This document shows positions 1 through 8,117 of a stretch of DNA of 64,000 bases, piece after piece. The notes under the pieces are model-generated. The model searched no databases and was not told where the DNA came from. It saw only the letters and a program-made list of their open reading frames with translations. Made by a program: the position numbers and the translations under genes. Positions within the stretch are counted from its first letter, which is position 1, and the number at the start of each line of letters is the position of its first letter. The stretch lies in NCBI GenBank assembly GCA_047638395.1, contig JBLIMV010000003.1, positions 124,001-188,000 of the forward strand. Reading direction: 5' to 3'. Origin of the DNA: CAXBCP01 sp047638395. GTDB lineage: Bacteria > Pseudomonadota > Alphaproteobacteria > MPNO01 > UBA830.

Positions 1-2117
1 GCACCGATCAGTTGAAAGCGAGTCTTTAGCCATTTGGGAAACGAGGCGACAATGCCGCGCGTATCACGGATCAACTTGTATGAGGCAAGCCAATCCCCTT
101 TCGCCGCAGCGATTCCGGCACGCCAGGGCGCGACCGACGGATCGTTAATCAGGTGTACATGTTCGAAATCCGGCTCAGCCGATGCATAATGTCCAAGCAG
201 GTAATGCGCCGCCGCCCGCAAGGCTATATATCCGACATCGCTGCCAATCTTCGGATCATGTTTCAGCGCAACCTCAAGGACCCCCAGTGCATCTGCGGCC
301 ATGCCATGCGAGACGAGGAACCTGGCGTAGGCGAGCCGGGCGCTGTTACGCTTATTTTCGGGCGCAACGAGGATCTGCCTCAGTTTTACGTATTTTTCGT
401 CCCTGTATTCTTTTTCCGGCCCACCGCTCCAATCCGAGAAAGCACCAAAAGCATGGCCGGAATCGCTCGCGACGCTCTTAGCAACGACTTCCAGGGAACG
501 CGACACACTCAGACCGCCTGGCGCGGCGATATAGACGCCCTCGGCATTGCGGATGAGTGCGATATCATCACGCCGCGGCACCAGCACCAGCCCTGCCGCA
601 CTTGCCGGAATTGCCACGTCGACCAGGTTTCTCGCAACGCGGTTGCCCAAACCCGGCTTTAATACCGGATACACATGCACGATATCGCCGACACTGCGGT
701 CAGCAAAGACATGCGGTCTCCCAAGCCCCTTCGCGGCGATCAGAACGGCCGGTTGCTGGTTGCTGTCGATATCGGCACGAACCTCTATCGGCGTCGCCAG
801 CGGGCCGGCCATCCGTGCCGGCGCCAGGCGAACTTTCCAGCTCGTGCCCGATTTCGTTGCCGTCGCAAGAAGGTGTGCCGGAACCTTCAGCCGAAGCAGT
901 GATTTTTCCGCTGCATCGGTCTGTTCAATTTCTTCGACCATGCCTTCGCCGGCGACCCGCAGGCTCCCGAGCGCCAGCCGCGCCCGGCCATCGAATAATA
1001 TCCAGTACTCCTCGCCACGCCGGAAAACCGCGGCGGCAACATCTTTACGCCAATTGAACTTGATATCCAGGGCGGCACCGCGTCTTGTCGTTTCCACGGT
1101 TACCAGAGGTGCGCCCTTGAATTTTTTAGCGCTCCGGCGTCGCTCACGCTCTGCCAGACGTTTCAGGCGTCTCGCTTTTTTCTTAAGCGACAAGGGTTTC
1201 TTGCCCGTCGCTTTGTGCGCCGTTTCACCGGCATGTCCGGAAAAGGCCTTCTTCGATGTGCGTGCCTTCTTCTGTTCTGGCGTTTCGGTGACATGATGTT
1301 CATCGGAGGCATGCTGTTTTTCTGCCAACTGCTCCGGCGCGATAATATCGATCGCAATTTTCGTGCCGTCTCTGAAATGCCTGATTTTTGCCGCTTGAGG
1401 AATAATCAGGCCGACCCGTACTGCCGACTTGGTCGTCTCCGCGCTGGCCGCAGAAACACGCCCCGGCAGCGTCGATGACAGCCGGGAGACATCAACCCGT
1501 GCGGGACGATCAAAGCGCAAACGCACGACATCACCGTCCCTCTCGATGTCGTATCCCACGTCATCGGACCAATCAAAGACCAGACGACCAAAATTCGGGT
1601 GTTTACCTGCCCGCACCGGGATTTGTGGCGTCCGTTTCAGCCAGGCATCGGGGTCCTCGTCCTTCGAAGCCGTAGACGACTCCTCTGGCGTCAGATCAAT
1701 AACGACCGCGTTCTCATTCGAGAACGAGCGAAGGCTGTAATATCCGCGAAGATTTGCCGAAATGGTTGTGCCTGTAGCGCCCACCTGCAGTTCCGACATA
1801 TAGGGTGCCAGGCTTTTTGCGGCTTTGGCGAATTCCGTTTTCAATGGTCGGTTGAATCTCACCCGCAACTGGGTGCCGACAATTTTCGCCGTAAATTTCA
1901 CCGGCGAACGCCAGTCGAAAACGATCCGCCCGAATTTTTCATTCCCCCAACCACGTGTCACAACGACTTCAGGAGTCGTTGGCGGCGCGGCATTCGGGTC
2001 GGTCAACGGTCGCATCATCCTTTCCCTGTCGGTCGGAGACTGAGCAGATGCACCAGACGGCACGGCCAGCAAAATGCAGGCTGCTACTGTCAGACAGGTT
2101 CCGATCAGCCGGGTCAT
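1..2117 (-). CDS. Large exported TPR protein with repeated beta modules, partial (3' end outside window)
   Basis: No named family is recognised. The frame is open from an ATG at 2117 to the left edge (about 705 codons), and the ATG overlaps the motB stop as ATGA, so it is the last visible gene of the fliL-motB operon. It starts with a signal peptide (hydrophobic about residues 4-20, Ala-rich cleavage region near 24). Two similar beta-rich segments follow (about 57-95 and 173-210, both with FGR(I/L)VFDW and a downstream RF(N/D)RP). A Lys/Arg-rich linker spans about 280-335, then a third weaker copy (about 348-385). The C-terminal part (about 575-700) looks like TPR helices. The context suggests a periplasmic or envelope role linked to the motor. 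This is inference: genes of this type sit after motB in related alphaproteobacteria, but function is unknown to me. Confidence 0.75.
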   Translation of the reverse strand, partial: MTRLIGTCLTVAACILLAVPSGASAQSPTDRERMMRPLTDPNAAPPTTPEVVVTRGWGNEKFGRIVFDWRSPVKFTAKIVGTQLRVRFNRPLKTEFAKAAKSLAPYMSELQVGATGTTISANLRGYYSLRSFSNENAVVIDLTPEESSTASKDEDPDAWLKRTPQIPVRAGKHPNFGRLVFDWSDDVGYDIERDGDVVRLRFDRPARVDVSRLSSTLPGRVSAASAETTKSAVRVGLIIPQAAKIRHFRDGTKIAIDIIAPEQLAEKQHASDEHHVTETPEQKKARTSKKAFSGHAGETAHKATGKKPLSLKKKARRLKRLAERERRRSAKKFKGAPLVTVETTRRGAALDIKFNWRKDVAAAVFRRGEEYWILFDGRARLALGSLRVAGEGMVEEIEQTDAAEKSLLRLKVPAHLLATATKSGTSWKVRLAPARMAGPLATPIEVRADIDSNQQPAVLIAAKGLGRPHVFADRSVGDIVHVYPVLKPGLGNRVARNLVDVAIPASAAGLVLVPRRDDIALIRNAEGVYIAAPGGLSVSRSLEVVAKSVASDSGHAFGAFSDWSGGPEKEYRDEKYVKLRQILVAPENKRNSARLAYARFLVSHGMAADALGVLEVALKHDPKIGSDVGYIALRAAAHYLLGHYASAEPDFEHVHLINDPSVAPWRAGIAAAKGDWLASYKLIRDTRGIVASFPKWLKTRFQLIG

Positions 2118-2824
2118 TGGATGCCCCGCGTCGGCCAGATCACGATATCGACCCTCCGCGCGACATCGTTCCGGCGGTCAGCAGATACGGTCGGTGGGAG
2201 TTCACGAAACGCAGATGCCCCAAAGCCCGACGGCGACATTTCCCGGTGATATCCAGCCCGCCTGAGCTCGTTCGCGACGGCAACCGCCCTCGCGATGGAC
2301 AATTGCCAGTTCGATGCGAAGTGAGAATTTCTAAGCGGTCTCGGATCGGCGTGTCCGATCACATCAACGCGGTTGCCAATCGTGCCCAGAACCCCTGCCA
2401 GAACAAACAATATGGGGCGCGCGGACTGAATGGGATCGGCTTTACCGGGACGGAACAAAAGTTCTGCCGGCAAGGTAACGATCAGCCTGTCTTCCCGGCG
2501 CAAAATTTCGAGCCCCGCCAGCTCTGGCTCGGTGCGCGATTTGTCTCGCATAACCGTGTCCAGGTAATCGAGGTCAATCGCGCGTTCACGCGACAATCTC
2601 TCTGCATTTTGATTGGCTGACGGGCGCGCGATAAGAATCGTCTGATCAGGGTTGAGCCGCATGGAGAGGGTATCGACCAGCGATTCCCATTTACCGATAT
2701 CGACTTTCTGGGTGGCGAACAGCATCACGAAAAACGTAATCATCAACGCCACCAGGTCGGCGAAGGTTACAAGCCACGCAGGTCTTCGCCCTTCCTGCTG
2801 ATTGAACTGGTGACCGGCGTTCAC
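2114..2824 (-). CDS. motB: Flagellar motor stator protein MotB (OmpA family)
   Basis: Peptidoglycan-anchored stator subunit that pairs with MotA to conduct ions and drive rotation. 236 aa with a GTG start (GTGA overlap with the upstream gene). One N-terminal transmembrane helix (about 16-37) carries the essential ion-binding Asp (D23 in TFADL), as in MotB/PomB. The C-terminal half (about 112-231) is an OmpA-like peptidoglycan-binding domain with VIGHADPRP, NWQLSIARA and RRVDIVI signatures. It is shorter than E. coli MotB, with a brief linker/plug. The partner MotA is not adjacent but lies about 41 kb away in the fliF operon (43807-44643). Confidence 0.92.
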   Translation of the reverse strand: MNAGHQFNQQEGRRPAWLVTFADLVALMITFFVMLFATQKVDIGKWESLVDTLSMRLNPDQTILIARPSANQNAERLSRERAIDLDYLDTVMRDKSRTEPELAGLEILRREDRLIVTLPAELLFRPGKADPIQSARPILFVLAGVLGTIGNRVDVIGHADPRPLRNSHFASNWQLSIARAVAVANELRRAGYHREMSPSGFGASAFRELPPTVSADRRNDVARRVDIVIWPTRGIQ

Positions 2825-3501
2825 AGTTTCGGTCCCGTGGCTGCCGGTTTATTGGGATTTTCATCTTCGGGACGCGTTTCCGGATCGACCCGGTAAATCA
2901 GGCTGATCTGTTTTTCCGCGCCGTGCCGGGCACCGCCCGAAACCGTACCGGCGAGCGCGCCCCTCGCCAGCAGAATTTCAGCAAGCCCGGCTGCTCTCGC
3001 AATCGGCAGCGGAACGTCTCGTTTCATCTGATCGGGCAGGATCCAGTCGCCGACCATGAAAACCTGTACCTTGTGGCGCATACCTGGCGGTGTTTTGCCA
3101 AGCAGTTCGGCAAGCTTGTTCACAAACTGATCGCGGTCAGAGCGAATACCGGGGCTCGATGTCTCGAAGAGATCCTCCGGGTCAAGCGTCACACGCAACA
3201 GCTTGCCCCTCTGAAGATTTTCGACCTTCGCGACCTTGAGTTCAGTCCGGATCAGGTCCGCGAAACTGTCTAGGACAAGCTCGGCTCCCGGGATGTCACC
3301 CTGGTCCGTCGACCTGACAATGTCCCTGTCCGCTGCAACACCATGCGTCCGGAATGTGGATGAAAGGCTCTCTTTAACCGCGGCTGCTTTACCACGGTCA
3401 TATTGAGATGCATTGAACAAAAGCACAAAGAAGGCGAGCAACAGCAGATAAAGGCTGAGCACCTGTATTAGTGTCGGATCCTTCTCAGGAAGGCGCCGCA
3501 T
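2821..3501 (-). CDS. MotB-like protein lacking the channel aspartate
   Basis: A second MotB/OmpA-type protein directly upstream of motB, 226 aa. It has one N-terminal transmembrane segment (about 10-30) and a periplasmic region that follows the OmpA-like pattern weakly (LRVTLDPEDLF, then DRDQFVNKLAELL). The Asp that carries protons in MotB is absent: the helix reads LSLYLLLLAFFVLLF with no acidic residue. I chose the ATG at 3501 because a strong GGAGGGGGG ribosome site precedes it and it lies just after the cheZ stop; the frame is open further upstream but would overlap cheZ. It could be a structural or regulatory stator partner, or a degenerate paralogue. It is unlikely to conduct ions alone. 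Confidence 0.8.
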   Translation of the reverse strand: MRRLPEKDPTLIQVLSLYLLLLAFFVLLFNASQYDRGKAAAVKESLSSTFRTHGVAADRDIVRSTDQGDIPGAELVLDSFADLIRTELKVAKVENLQRGKLLRVTLDPEDLFETSSPGIRSDRDQFVNKLAELLGKTPPGMRHKVQVFMVGDWILPDQMKRDVPLPIARAAGLAEILLARGALAGTVSGGARHGAEKQISLIYRVDPETRPEDENPNKPAATGPKL

Positions 3502-3523
3502 TCCCCCCTCCGTGAAAATTAGG

Positions 3524-4201
3524 CTACCCCATGTCGGCGAGCAGAGCGTCGATGTCGTCCTGCGAATTCGCATTTTCGGCGAGCTGCGGCCCCTGAAGTA
3601 AATCTTCCTCGTTGATATCTGTTGCGTCGGCCTCGGCGCTTTCTTTTTCGGCCTGGCGCTTGCGTTTCTTTTCATCGCGCGTGGCGCGATCGGGGCCGAA
3701 TTTCTCGACCACTGTCTCGACTTTTCTCTCAATTTCCTTCAGCGCGCCGACAACTTTGTGAATGCGCTGTCCGGTGATGTCCTGGAAGCTACAGGCTTCA
3801 TAAATTTGCGTAACCGCCTGTGAAAGCACGTCAGCCTGCTCATCGGTAACTTCTTCGGCGACGGATTCTATCATCTCGGCGGCTTCCATGATCGAGTTGG
3901 TGGCCACCTCAGTGGCCTCGATCACCGCGTCAAGTTCATCCGTAGCTTCGGGAATATGTTCATCCGGAATTTCCTCCGGATTGATCGCCGCGATTTCGGC
4001 CTTGGTCTGTTCGATAAATAACGACAGCTCTTCAAGCTCTTCGAGCATGCGCGGGTCGGCACTGCCTATATTTCCACTCATCGTCGAGAGCATCTCTTCG
4101 AGAACGGCGCGAACCTGTTGCGTATCTACGCCCGCATTCATTTTCTGTCCCACCTCTTCTAATCGCGACGCAAGATCTGGGTCTATTGCTTGTCGAACCA
4201 T
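3524..4201 (-). CDS. cheZ: Chemotaxis phosphatase CheZ
   Basis: Dephosphorylates CheY-P to end the chemotaxis signal. 225 aa from the ATG at 4201, which has AGGA eight bases upstream; a TTG at 4225 is in frame but would overlap cheY. It is a long helical protein with the diagnostic SFQDITGQRI active-site helix. Asp141 and Gln145 match the catalytic Asp143/Gln147 pair of the E. coli enzyme. The C-terminal SQDDIDALLADMG matches the CheY-binding tail peptide of CheZ. A Lys/Glu-rich linker (about 165-200) joins the two. It lies directly downstream of its substrate gene cheY. Confidence 0.93.
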   Translation of the reverse strand: MVRQAIDPDLASRLEEVGQKMNAGVDTQQVRAVLEEMLSTMSGNIGSADPRMLEELEELSLFIEQTKAEIAAINPEEIPDEHIPEATDELDAVIEATEVATNSIMEAAEMIESVAEEVTDEQADVLSQAVTQIYEACSFQDITGQRIHKVVGALKEIERKVETVVEKFGPDRATRDEKKRKRQAEKESAEADATDINEEDLLQGPQLAENANSQDDIDALLADMG

Positions 4202-4211
4202 CTCAGAGATC

Positions 4212-4598
4212 CTAGAAGTCGCCAATTACGCCGACGAGCTTCGCTTTCAGCGTCGCGGCGTTGAACGGCTTCACGATGTAATTATTGACGCCCGCCTGCT
4301 TTGCAGCGACGACGTTTTCAGTCTTGCTCTCTGCCGTCACCATGATGAAGGGCAGGCCACTCAGTTTGGCATCAGCGCGCACTTCTTTGAGAAGCTGGAA
4401 GCCGGTCATCGGCTCCATATTCCAGTCCGAAATACAGAGCTGAAAGTTTCCTTCGCGCAGCTTTGTCAGCGCGCTGCTGCCATCCGTGGCTTCTTCAACG
4501 TTGTGAAAACCCAGCTGCTTCAGCAGATTTCGGATAATCCGTATCATCGTCTTGTAGTCATCAACGACCAGAATTTTCATTTCTTTATCGACGGTCAT
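4212..4598 (-). CDS. cheY: Chemotaxis response regulator CheY (motor-type)
   Basis: Single-domain receiver of 128 aa that carries the signal from CheA to FliM at the switch. The full active site is present: D13/D14, phosphorylation site D58 (SDWNMEPMTG), T88 and K110 (VKPF). It lies next to cheZ and in the same operon as fliM, so it is probably the CheY that binds the motor. A second CheY is in the cheA operon (59829-60194). The 142 bases upstream before motE hold no gene; I saw no convincing promoter there. Confidence 0.95.
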   Translation of the reverse strand: MTVDKEMKILVVDDYKTMIRIIRNLLKQLGFHNVEEATDGSSALTKLREGNFQLCISDWNMEPMTGFQLLKEVRADAKLSGLPFIMVTAESKTENVVAAKQAGVNNYIVKPFNAATLKAKLVGVIGDF

Positions 4599-4740
4599 TT
4601 TTTTACTCCGTAGGTGCGACAGCCGCGTACAAGCCGCCGAATTATGATCGAGGGCAGGTTAGCCGCATTGCGTTAACGCACCCCTAATATGGTGGGGGCA
4701 TTCCCCGATTTTCGTCAGACCATCGGCCGTCATTCAGGGA

Positions 4741-5445
4741 TCAGCTTTCGTCCGTTACGACGGATGGGTGAGGAAGTTCACGACGCTCGGCGAGACGTGA
4801 AGTAACCGCCTTTGCTGTGGCCGGGTCCATTGCCGCAAAAATCAGCGAGGTCTTCGCCTCACGCATCCGCTCGACAACATCGAGCAGGATATCCATTTCC
4901 AGCTTTTCGAAGATTCGCGCTGCGCTCTTCGGCTTCATGCTCTCATAGATCTTCACGAGGCTTCTGAGTTTCGCTTCCTGTTCCTTGTCATGCTTTTTGA
5001 GCAGACCCTGAATCTGTGTCTTCAGGCCGTTTAGTTCCGTCAGCTTCGTGTTCAGTTTCTTTTCTGTCGCGGCGAGGAGTTTCTCCCGCAGGGCAAGGTC
5101 ACGGCGCAGCTTGTCGAGTTCGACACGCCTATTGGCCAATCTCTGCAGAACCTGAAACTCCGCCTGGGTCACGCTTGTCGGGTCAAACGCATCGCCAACG
5201 CTCTTCTTTTTCGAAGATCTCCCCGCGCCTTTTTCATCATGACCTGACGCGGCCTTCCCGGCCTTGTGGTCCGATTTCGCGGTATTGGTTTCTTTATGCT
5301 CGGCGTCGGGTTTGGTCGCTTTTTCCGCAGCCGTCGCCGTCGATATGGCAACTTCGTTGCCCTGCCAGATACCCCCTACTTTTAGGGTCAGCGCGAGCGT
5401 CGCCGTAAAGATAATGACCGGCAATATTCTGATACGAGCTTTCAT
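4741..5445 (-). CDS. motE: MotE-like motor protein/chaperone
   Basis: 234 aa with one N-terminal transmembrane or signal segment (about 10-28). A Lys/Ala/His-rich low-complexity stretch (about 38-85) and a coiled coil (about 95-150) follow. The C-terminal globular region (about 155-220, IYESMKPKSAARIFEKL and VVERMREAKTSLIFAAMDP) resembles MotE and the MgtE N-terminal fold. In rhizobia MotE stabilises the periplasmic motility protein MotC; no MotC was recognised here. The start is immediately adjacent to the stop of the upstream DUF6468 gene. Assignment rests on the C-terminal pattern and on its place in the fliM operon. Confidence 0.8.
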   Translation of the reverse strand: MKARIRILPVIIFTATLALTLKVGGIWQGNEVAISTATAAEKATKPDAEHKETNTAKSDHKAGKAASGHDEKGAGRSSKKKSVGDAFDPTSVTQAEFQVLQRLANRRVELDKLRRDLALREKLLAATEKKLNTKLTELNGLKTQIQGLLKKHDKEQEAKLRSLVKIYESMKPKSAARIFEKLEMDILLDVVERMREAKTSLIFAAMDPATAKAVTSRLAERRELPHPSVVTDES

Positions 5446-6081
5446 TTACGCAGTTCCTTCTTTGGCGGCGCGGATCGCGTCAAGCAGATGGCGCTCTGCC
5501 TCGCTGCGGGGCTGGAGTGCCGCAGACGATGATGTCTCGGCAGTCGCGCGAACAACTTCATCGGCTGACCGTACCGGCGGACTGAACGGTTTTACGTTAC
5601 TCACAGGCTCTGGCCACTCGGGCCGGGGCGATGACATCTCTGCCGGAACCGATGCACGCGCAGGGGTCGGAACAGACACCGAAGGCTTCCGGTCAAAAGA
5701 TTGTTCTGCAAGTGGCTTTGCCGCTGGAGCCGCCGGAGCTGGCGGAGCTGGCGGAACGCGATATCGGTCGTCGTCCATTCGGGCCACCAGCAGATCCGCC
5801 TGGTCGAGCATCATTTCCAGGTCGTTCCGCAGCGCCATACCCTTGGCAATGGCTGCCTTGACGCCGAATTCCGCCTCAGTGCCCGCGGCTTTGAGCTGAC
5901 GCGCGGATTCCTGGGCAACCAGCGAAGACTCGCTGAATTGGCCGATCATCTGCTGTAACGCGCCTTCTCCATCGCGGAGCACCGCGATGCGCTTGTTCAG
6001 GCGAACGGCATAAAAAATCATGACCGCCAGCAATCCCGCGAGCGCCAGGTCGAAAACAAGAGAGAGGTCGGCGATGGTCAT
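5446..6081 (-). CDS. DUF6468 flagellar-locus membrane protein
   Basis: 211 aa, start overlapping the fliM stop as ATGA. One N-terminal transmembrane helix (about 7-26) is followed by a helical region (about 28-105) that matches what I know as DUF6468. That family is regularly found between fliM and motE in alphaproteobacterial flagellar loci. A Pro/Ala-rich disordered stretch (about 107-175) and a short conserved tail (SEAERHLLDAIRAAKEG) follow. The tail could be an interaction motif. Function is unknown; the position suggests a role at the switch or stator. Confidence 0.78.
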   Translation of the reverse strand: MTIADLSLVFDLALAGLLAVMIFYAVRLNKRIAVLRDGEGALQQMIGQFSESSLVAQESARQLKAAGTEAEFGVKAAIAKGMALRNDLEMMLDQADLLVARMDDDRYRVPPAPPAPAAPAAKPLAEQSFDRKPSVSVPTPARASVPAEMSSPRPEWPEPVSNVKPFSPPVRSADEVVRATAETSSSAALQPRSEAERHLLDAIRAAKEGTA

Positions 6082-7244
6082 AGCTGTACCTTCGGCGCCT
6101 TGTCTTCCACGCGGATGGCAATATTGCCGTCATTCTGTCCCATCTTGCCGACGAATAGCGGGGCGTCGCCGCACCGCAGCACCACATCGCTTTGAGGTGA
6201 CGCGTTCAGAAGGACCTGGGCGCCGGGCTCAAGATTGATCACGTCGTCAAGCGACAGGGAGACCTCGCCGAGCAGAGCATTGATTTCCACATCGGTGCGC
6301 CAAAGCTCGTTCGCCAGATGGGTTTCCCAGATGGAGTCCCGGCCGAATTTTTCACCCATGAACATCTGCAACAGCAGTTCACGGATCGGTTCCAGCGTCG
6401 CATAGGGCAGGCAAAGTTCGATTTTTCCGCCGCGATCTTCCATGTCCACGCGCAACTTGGCGAGGATGACGGCATTCGCGGAACGGCCGATGGTCGCAAA
6501 GCGCGGGTTCGTCTCGAGGCGGTCAAACCTGAACGTTGCCGGGCTGAGAGGATCGAACGCTGCACTCAGGTCATTCAGGATTACGTGCACCATGCCTTCG
6601 ACCAGATTACGCTCGATTGTCGTGTAAGGACGACCTTCGATGCGGAGTGACGCTGTCTGTTTGCGACCGCCCAGCAAAACGTCCACGATCGAGTAGATGA
6701 GCGCTGAATCGATGGTCAGAAGCCCATAATTGTCCCATTCCTCGGCCTTGAAGACGGCAAGCATGGCCGGCAATGGAATAGAGTTCAGATAATCGCCAAA
6801 GCGGATCGACGTGATGTTGTCGAGCGAGACTTCGACGTTGTCGCCAGTAAAATTACGAAGTGTTGTCGACAGCATCCGGACAAGCCGGTCATAGACGATT
6901 TCCAGCATCGGCAACCGCTCGTACGAAACGAGCGTGCTGTTGATGATCGCCTTGATGCCCGACTGGGAACCATCGTCATCCGCGTCGCCACTGAAGCCGA
7001 GCAGACTGTCAATTTCATCCTGATTAAGGACGCGCGTTGACTGAACTTCTTCTTCTTCACCGTCATCCTCGGCGAGGGCACCCCAATCGTCGGCCATTGC
7101 GTCCTGATCGACGCCTTCGCCATCACCTTCTCCGGTCCCGTCGCCGGAATCTTCACCCGAGTCGTCATCATCGTCGCCGGCCATCGCGGCCCATTCTGCG
7201 GCGACGTCTTCGTCGTTGATTTCTTCCTGGTCCTCGTCGGCCAT
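6078..7244 (-). CDS. fliM: Flagellar motor switch protein FliM
   Basis: Switch-complex subunit that binds CheY-P and joins FliG to FliN in the C ring. 388 aa. The CheY-binding motif NQDEIDSLLGF is at about 74-84 instead of the very N-terminus. It is preceded by an acidic extension holding two Trp-centred copies of a 14-residue motif (about 13-26 and 49-62). The FliM middle domain (about 95-290) and the SpoA/FliN-like C-terminus (about 305-388) follow. It lies 67 bases downstream of fliL and overlaps the DUF6468 gene by 4 bp. Confidence 0.96.
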   Translation of the reverse strand: MADEDQEEINDEDVAAEWAAMAGDDDDDSGEDSGDGTGEGDGEGVDQDAMADDWGALAEDDGEEEEVQSTRVLNQDEIDSLLGFSGDADDDGSQSGIKAIINSTLVSYERLPMLEIVYDRLVRMLSTTLRNFTGDNVEVSLDNITSIRFGDYLNSIPLPAMLAVFKAEEWDNYGLLTIDSALIYSIVDVLLGGRKQTASLRIEGRPYTTIERNLVEGMVHVILNDLSAAFDPLSPATFRFDRLETNPRFATIGRSANAVILAKLRVDMEDRGGKIELCLPYATLEPIRELLLQMFMGEKFGRDSIWETHLANELWRTDVEINALLGEVSLSLDDVINLEPGAQVLLNASPQSDVVLRCGDAPLFVGKMGQNDGNIAIRVEDKAPKVQL

Positions 7245-7311
7245 TACTGTGTGTTCCCCGCTGGACGTGATGTTGAGTAAGACAGCTTCGCAAGCGTCGC
7301 TGGCAAAAGTG

Positions 7312-7836
7312 TCATTGGACGAGCACTTCCTTGAACAGCACGTCTTTTACCTTTGCCGGTCGGACGGCCATGTTGATGCGGACCAGCAATTCCTCGCGGA
7401 GCCGATAGATGCCGGCTGAGCCCCTCAGGTCATCGACACGCAACTCGCGCAAGTAGACCTGGAAGTTATCGATAATGCGCGGGCTCATCTTTTTGACGTA
7501 TTCAGCATCCTGGTCGCTGGTCAGTTCGAGACTGACGTGGATTTTCAGAAATGTTGGCCGCCGCGAATTGGTATTCAGATTGACCAGCATTTCAGGCAGA
7601 TCAAAGAATACGGTCTTGGGGATAACATCTGGCGCGGTTTTCGCCGGCTCCGCATGTTTGGCATGCTCGGCTTTCTTATCGCCGCCACTCATCATCATGA
7701 ATGCAGCCCCGCCCCCGCCGAGCAGAAGAACCGGCAGGACGATGAATAAGATCATCTTTTTGCCGCTGAACTTCTTCTTACCGCCGGCGTCGTCGAATTC
7801 GTCATCGAAATCAGTCGCCAATGCTTCGTCTGCCAC
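7312..7836 (-). CDS. fliL: Flagellar basal body protein FliL
   Basis: Inner-membrane protein that surrounds and supports stators. 174 aa with a GTG start. Acidic cytoplasmic N-terminus, one transmembrane helix (about 28-50), a His/Lys/Ala-rich linker, then the periplasmic FliL domain (about 70-174) with FFDLPEMLVNLN, SPRIIDNFQVYLREL and the C-terminal VLFKEVLVQ. It is the first gene of the leftward operon. A CtrA half-site-like TTAACCAG lies upstream on this strand (complement of 7890-7898), but I cannot place a promoter. Confidence 0.95.
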   Translation of the reverse strand: MADEALATDFDDEFDDAGGKKKFSGKKMILFIVLPVLLLGGGGAAFMMMSGGDKKAEHAKHAEPAKTAPDVIPKTVFFDLPEMLVNLNTNSRRPTFLKIHVSLELTSDQDAEYVKKMSPRIIDNFQVYLRELRVDDLRGSAGIYRLREELLVRINMAVRPAKVKDVLFKEVLVQ

Positions 7837-7931
7837 GATTGAGCCCCGTCATGATGTCTGGTTTTCTAAGGTGCCAACGTATCGCCGGACTGGTTAACAA
7901 GTGGTTGAATATCCGGGGTAGATAGGAAAAA

Positions 7932-7981
7932 ACTGCCGGGTAATTGATGCCCAAACACGGCAGTCCTGACGCCTCTGCGGC
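7932..7981 (+). promoter_or_regulatory. Putative FlbD operator cluster upstream of flgF
   Basis: Three sites about 20 bp apart. An imperfect palindrome GGGTA-N5-TGCCC is at 7938-7952, and CGGCA half-sites are at 7958-7962 and 7977-7981. An inverted repeat ACTGCCG/CGGCAGT (7932-7938 and 7958-7964) overlaps them. They lie about 55-100 bp upstream of the sigma54 promoter at 8036, a typical enhancer distance. The match to CGGCA-N5-TGCCG is weaker here than at flgI or fliC1. Confidence 0.5.
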
Positions 7982-8035
7982 AACAATCGTCAGGCTGCGA
8001 CCCCCAACAACCCCACAAATCCGCCACAACGCGGT

Positions 8036-8051
8036 TGGCACGGTTCGTGCA
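8036..8051 (+). promoter_or_regulatory. Sigma54 promoter for flgF operon
   Basis: TGGCACGGTTCGTGCA: GG at 8037-8038 (-24) and GC at 8049-8050 (-12) with exactly 10 bases between, matching the RpoN consensus. Expected start of transcription is near 8062, about 55 bases before the flgF ATG. Confidence 0.85.
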
Positions 8052-8117
8052 TATGAGCTGGGGCACCGCTGCACATTTGCTTCGGCAGGTTCAGCGGATC
8101 GGGATTTGGGATAGAAA

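Noticed and set aside
4620..4700. CtrA box or promoter between motE and cheY
   Set aside because: TTAAC elements are present but not in TTAA-N7-TTAA spacing.
7866..7892. Minus-strand sigma54 promoter for fliL (TGGCAC on the complement near 7871)
   Set aside because: No GC at the -12 position with 10-base spacing.
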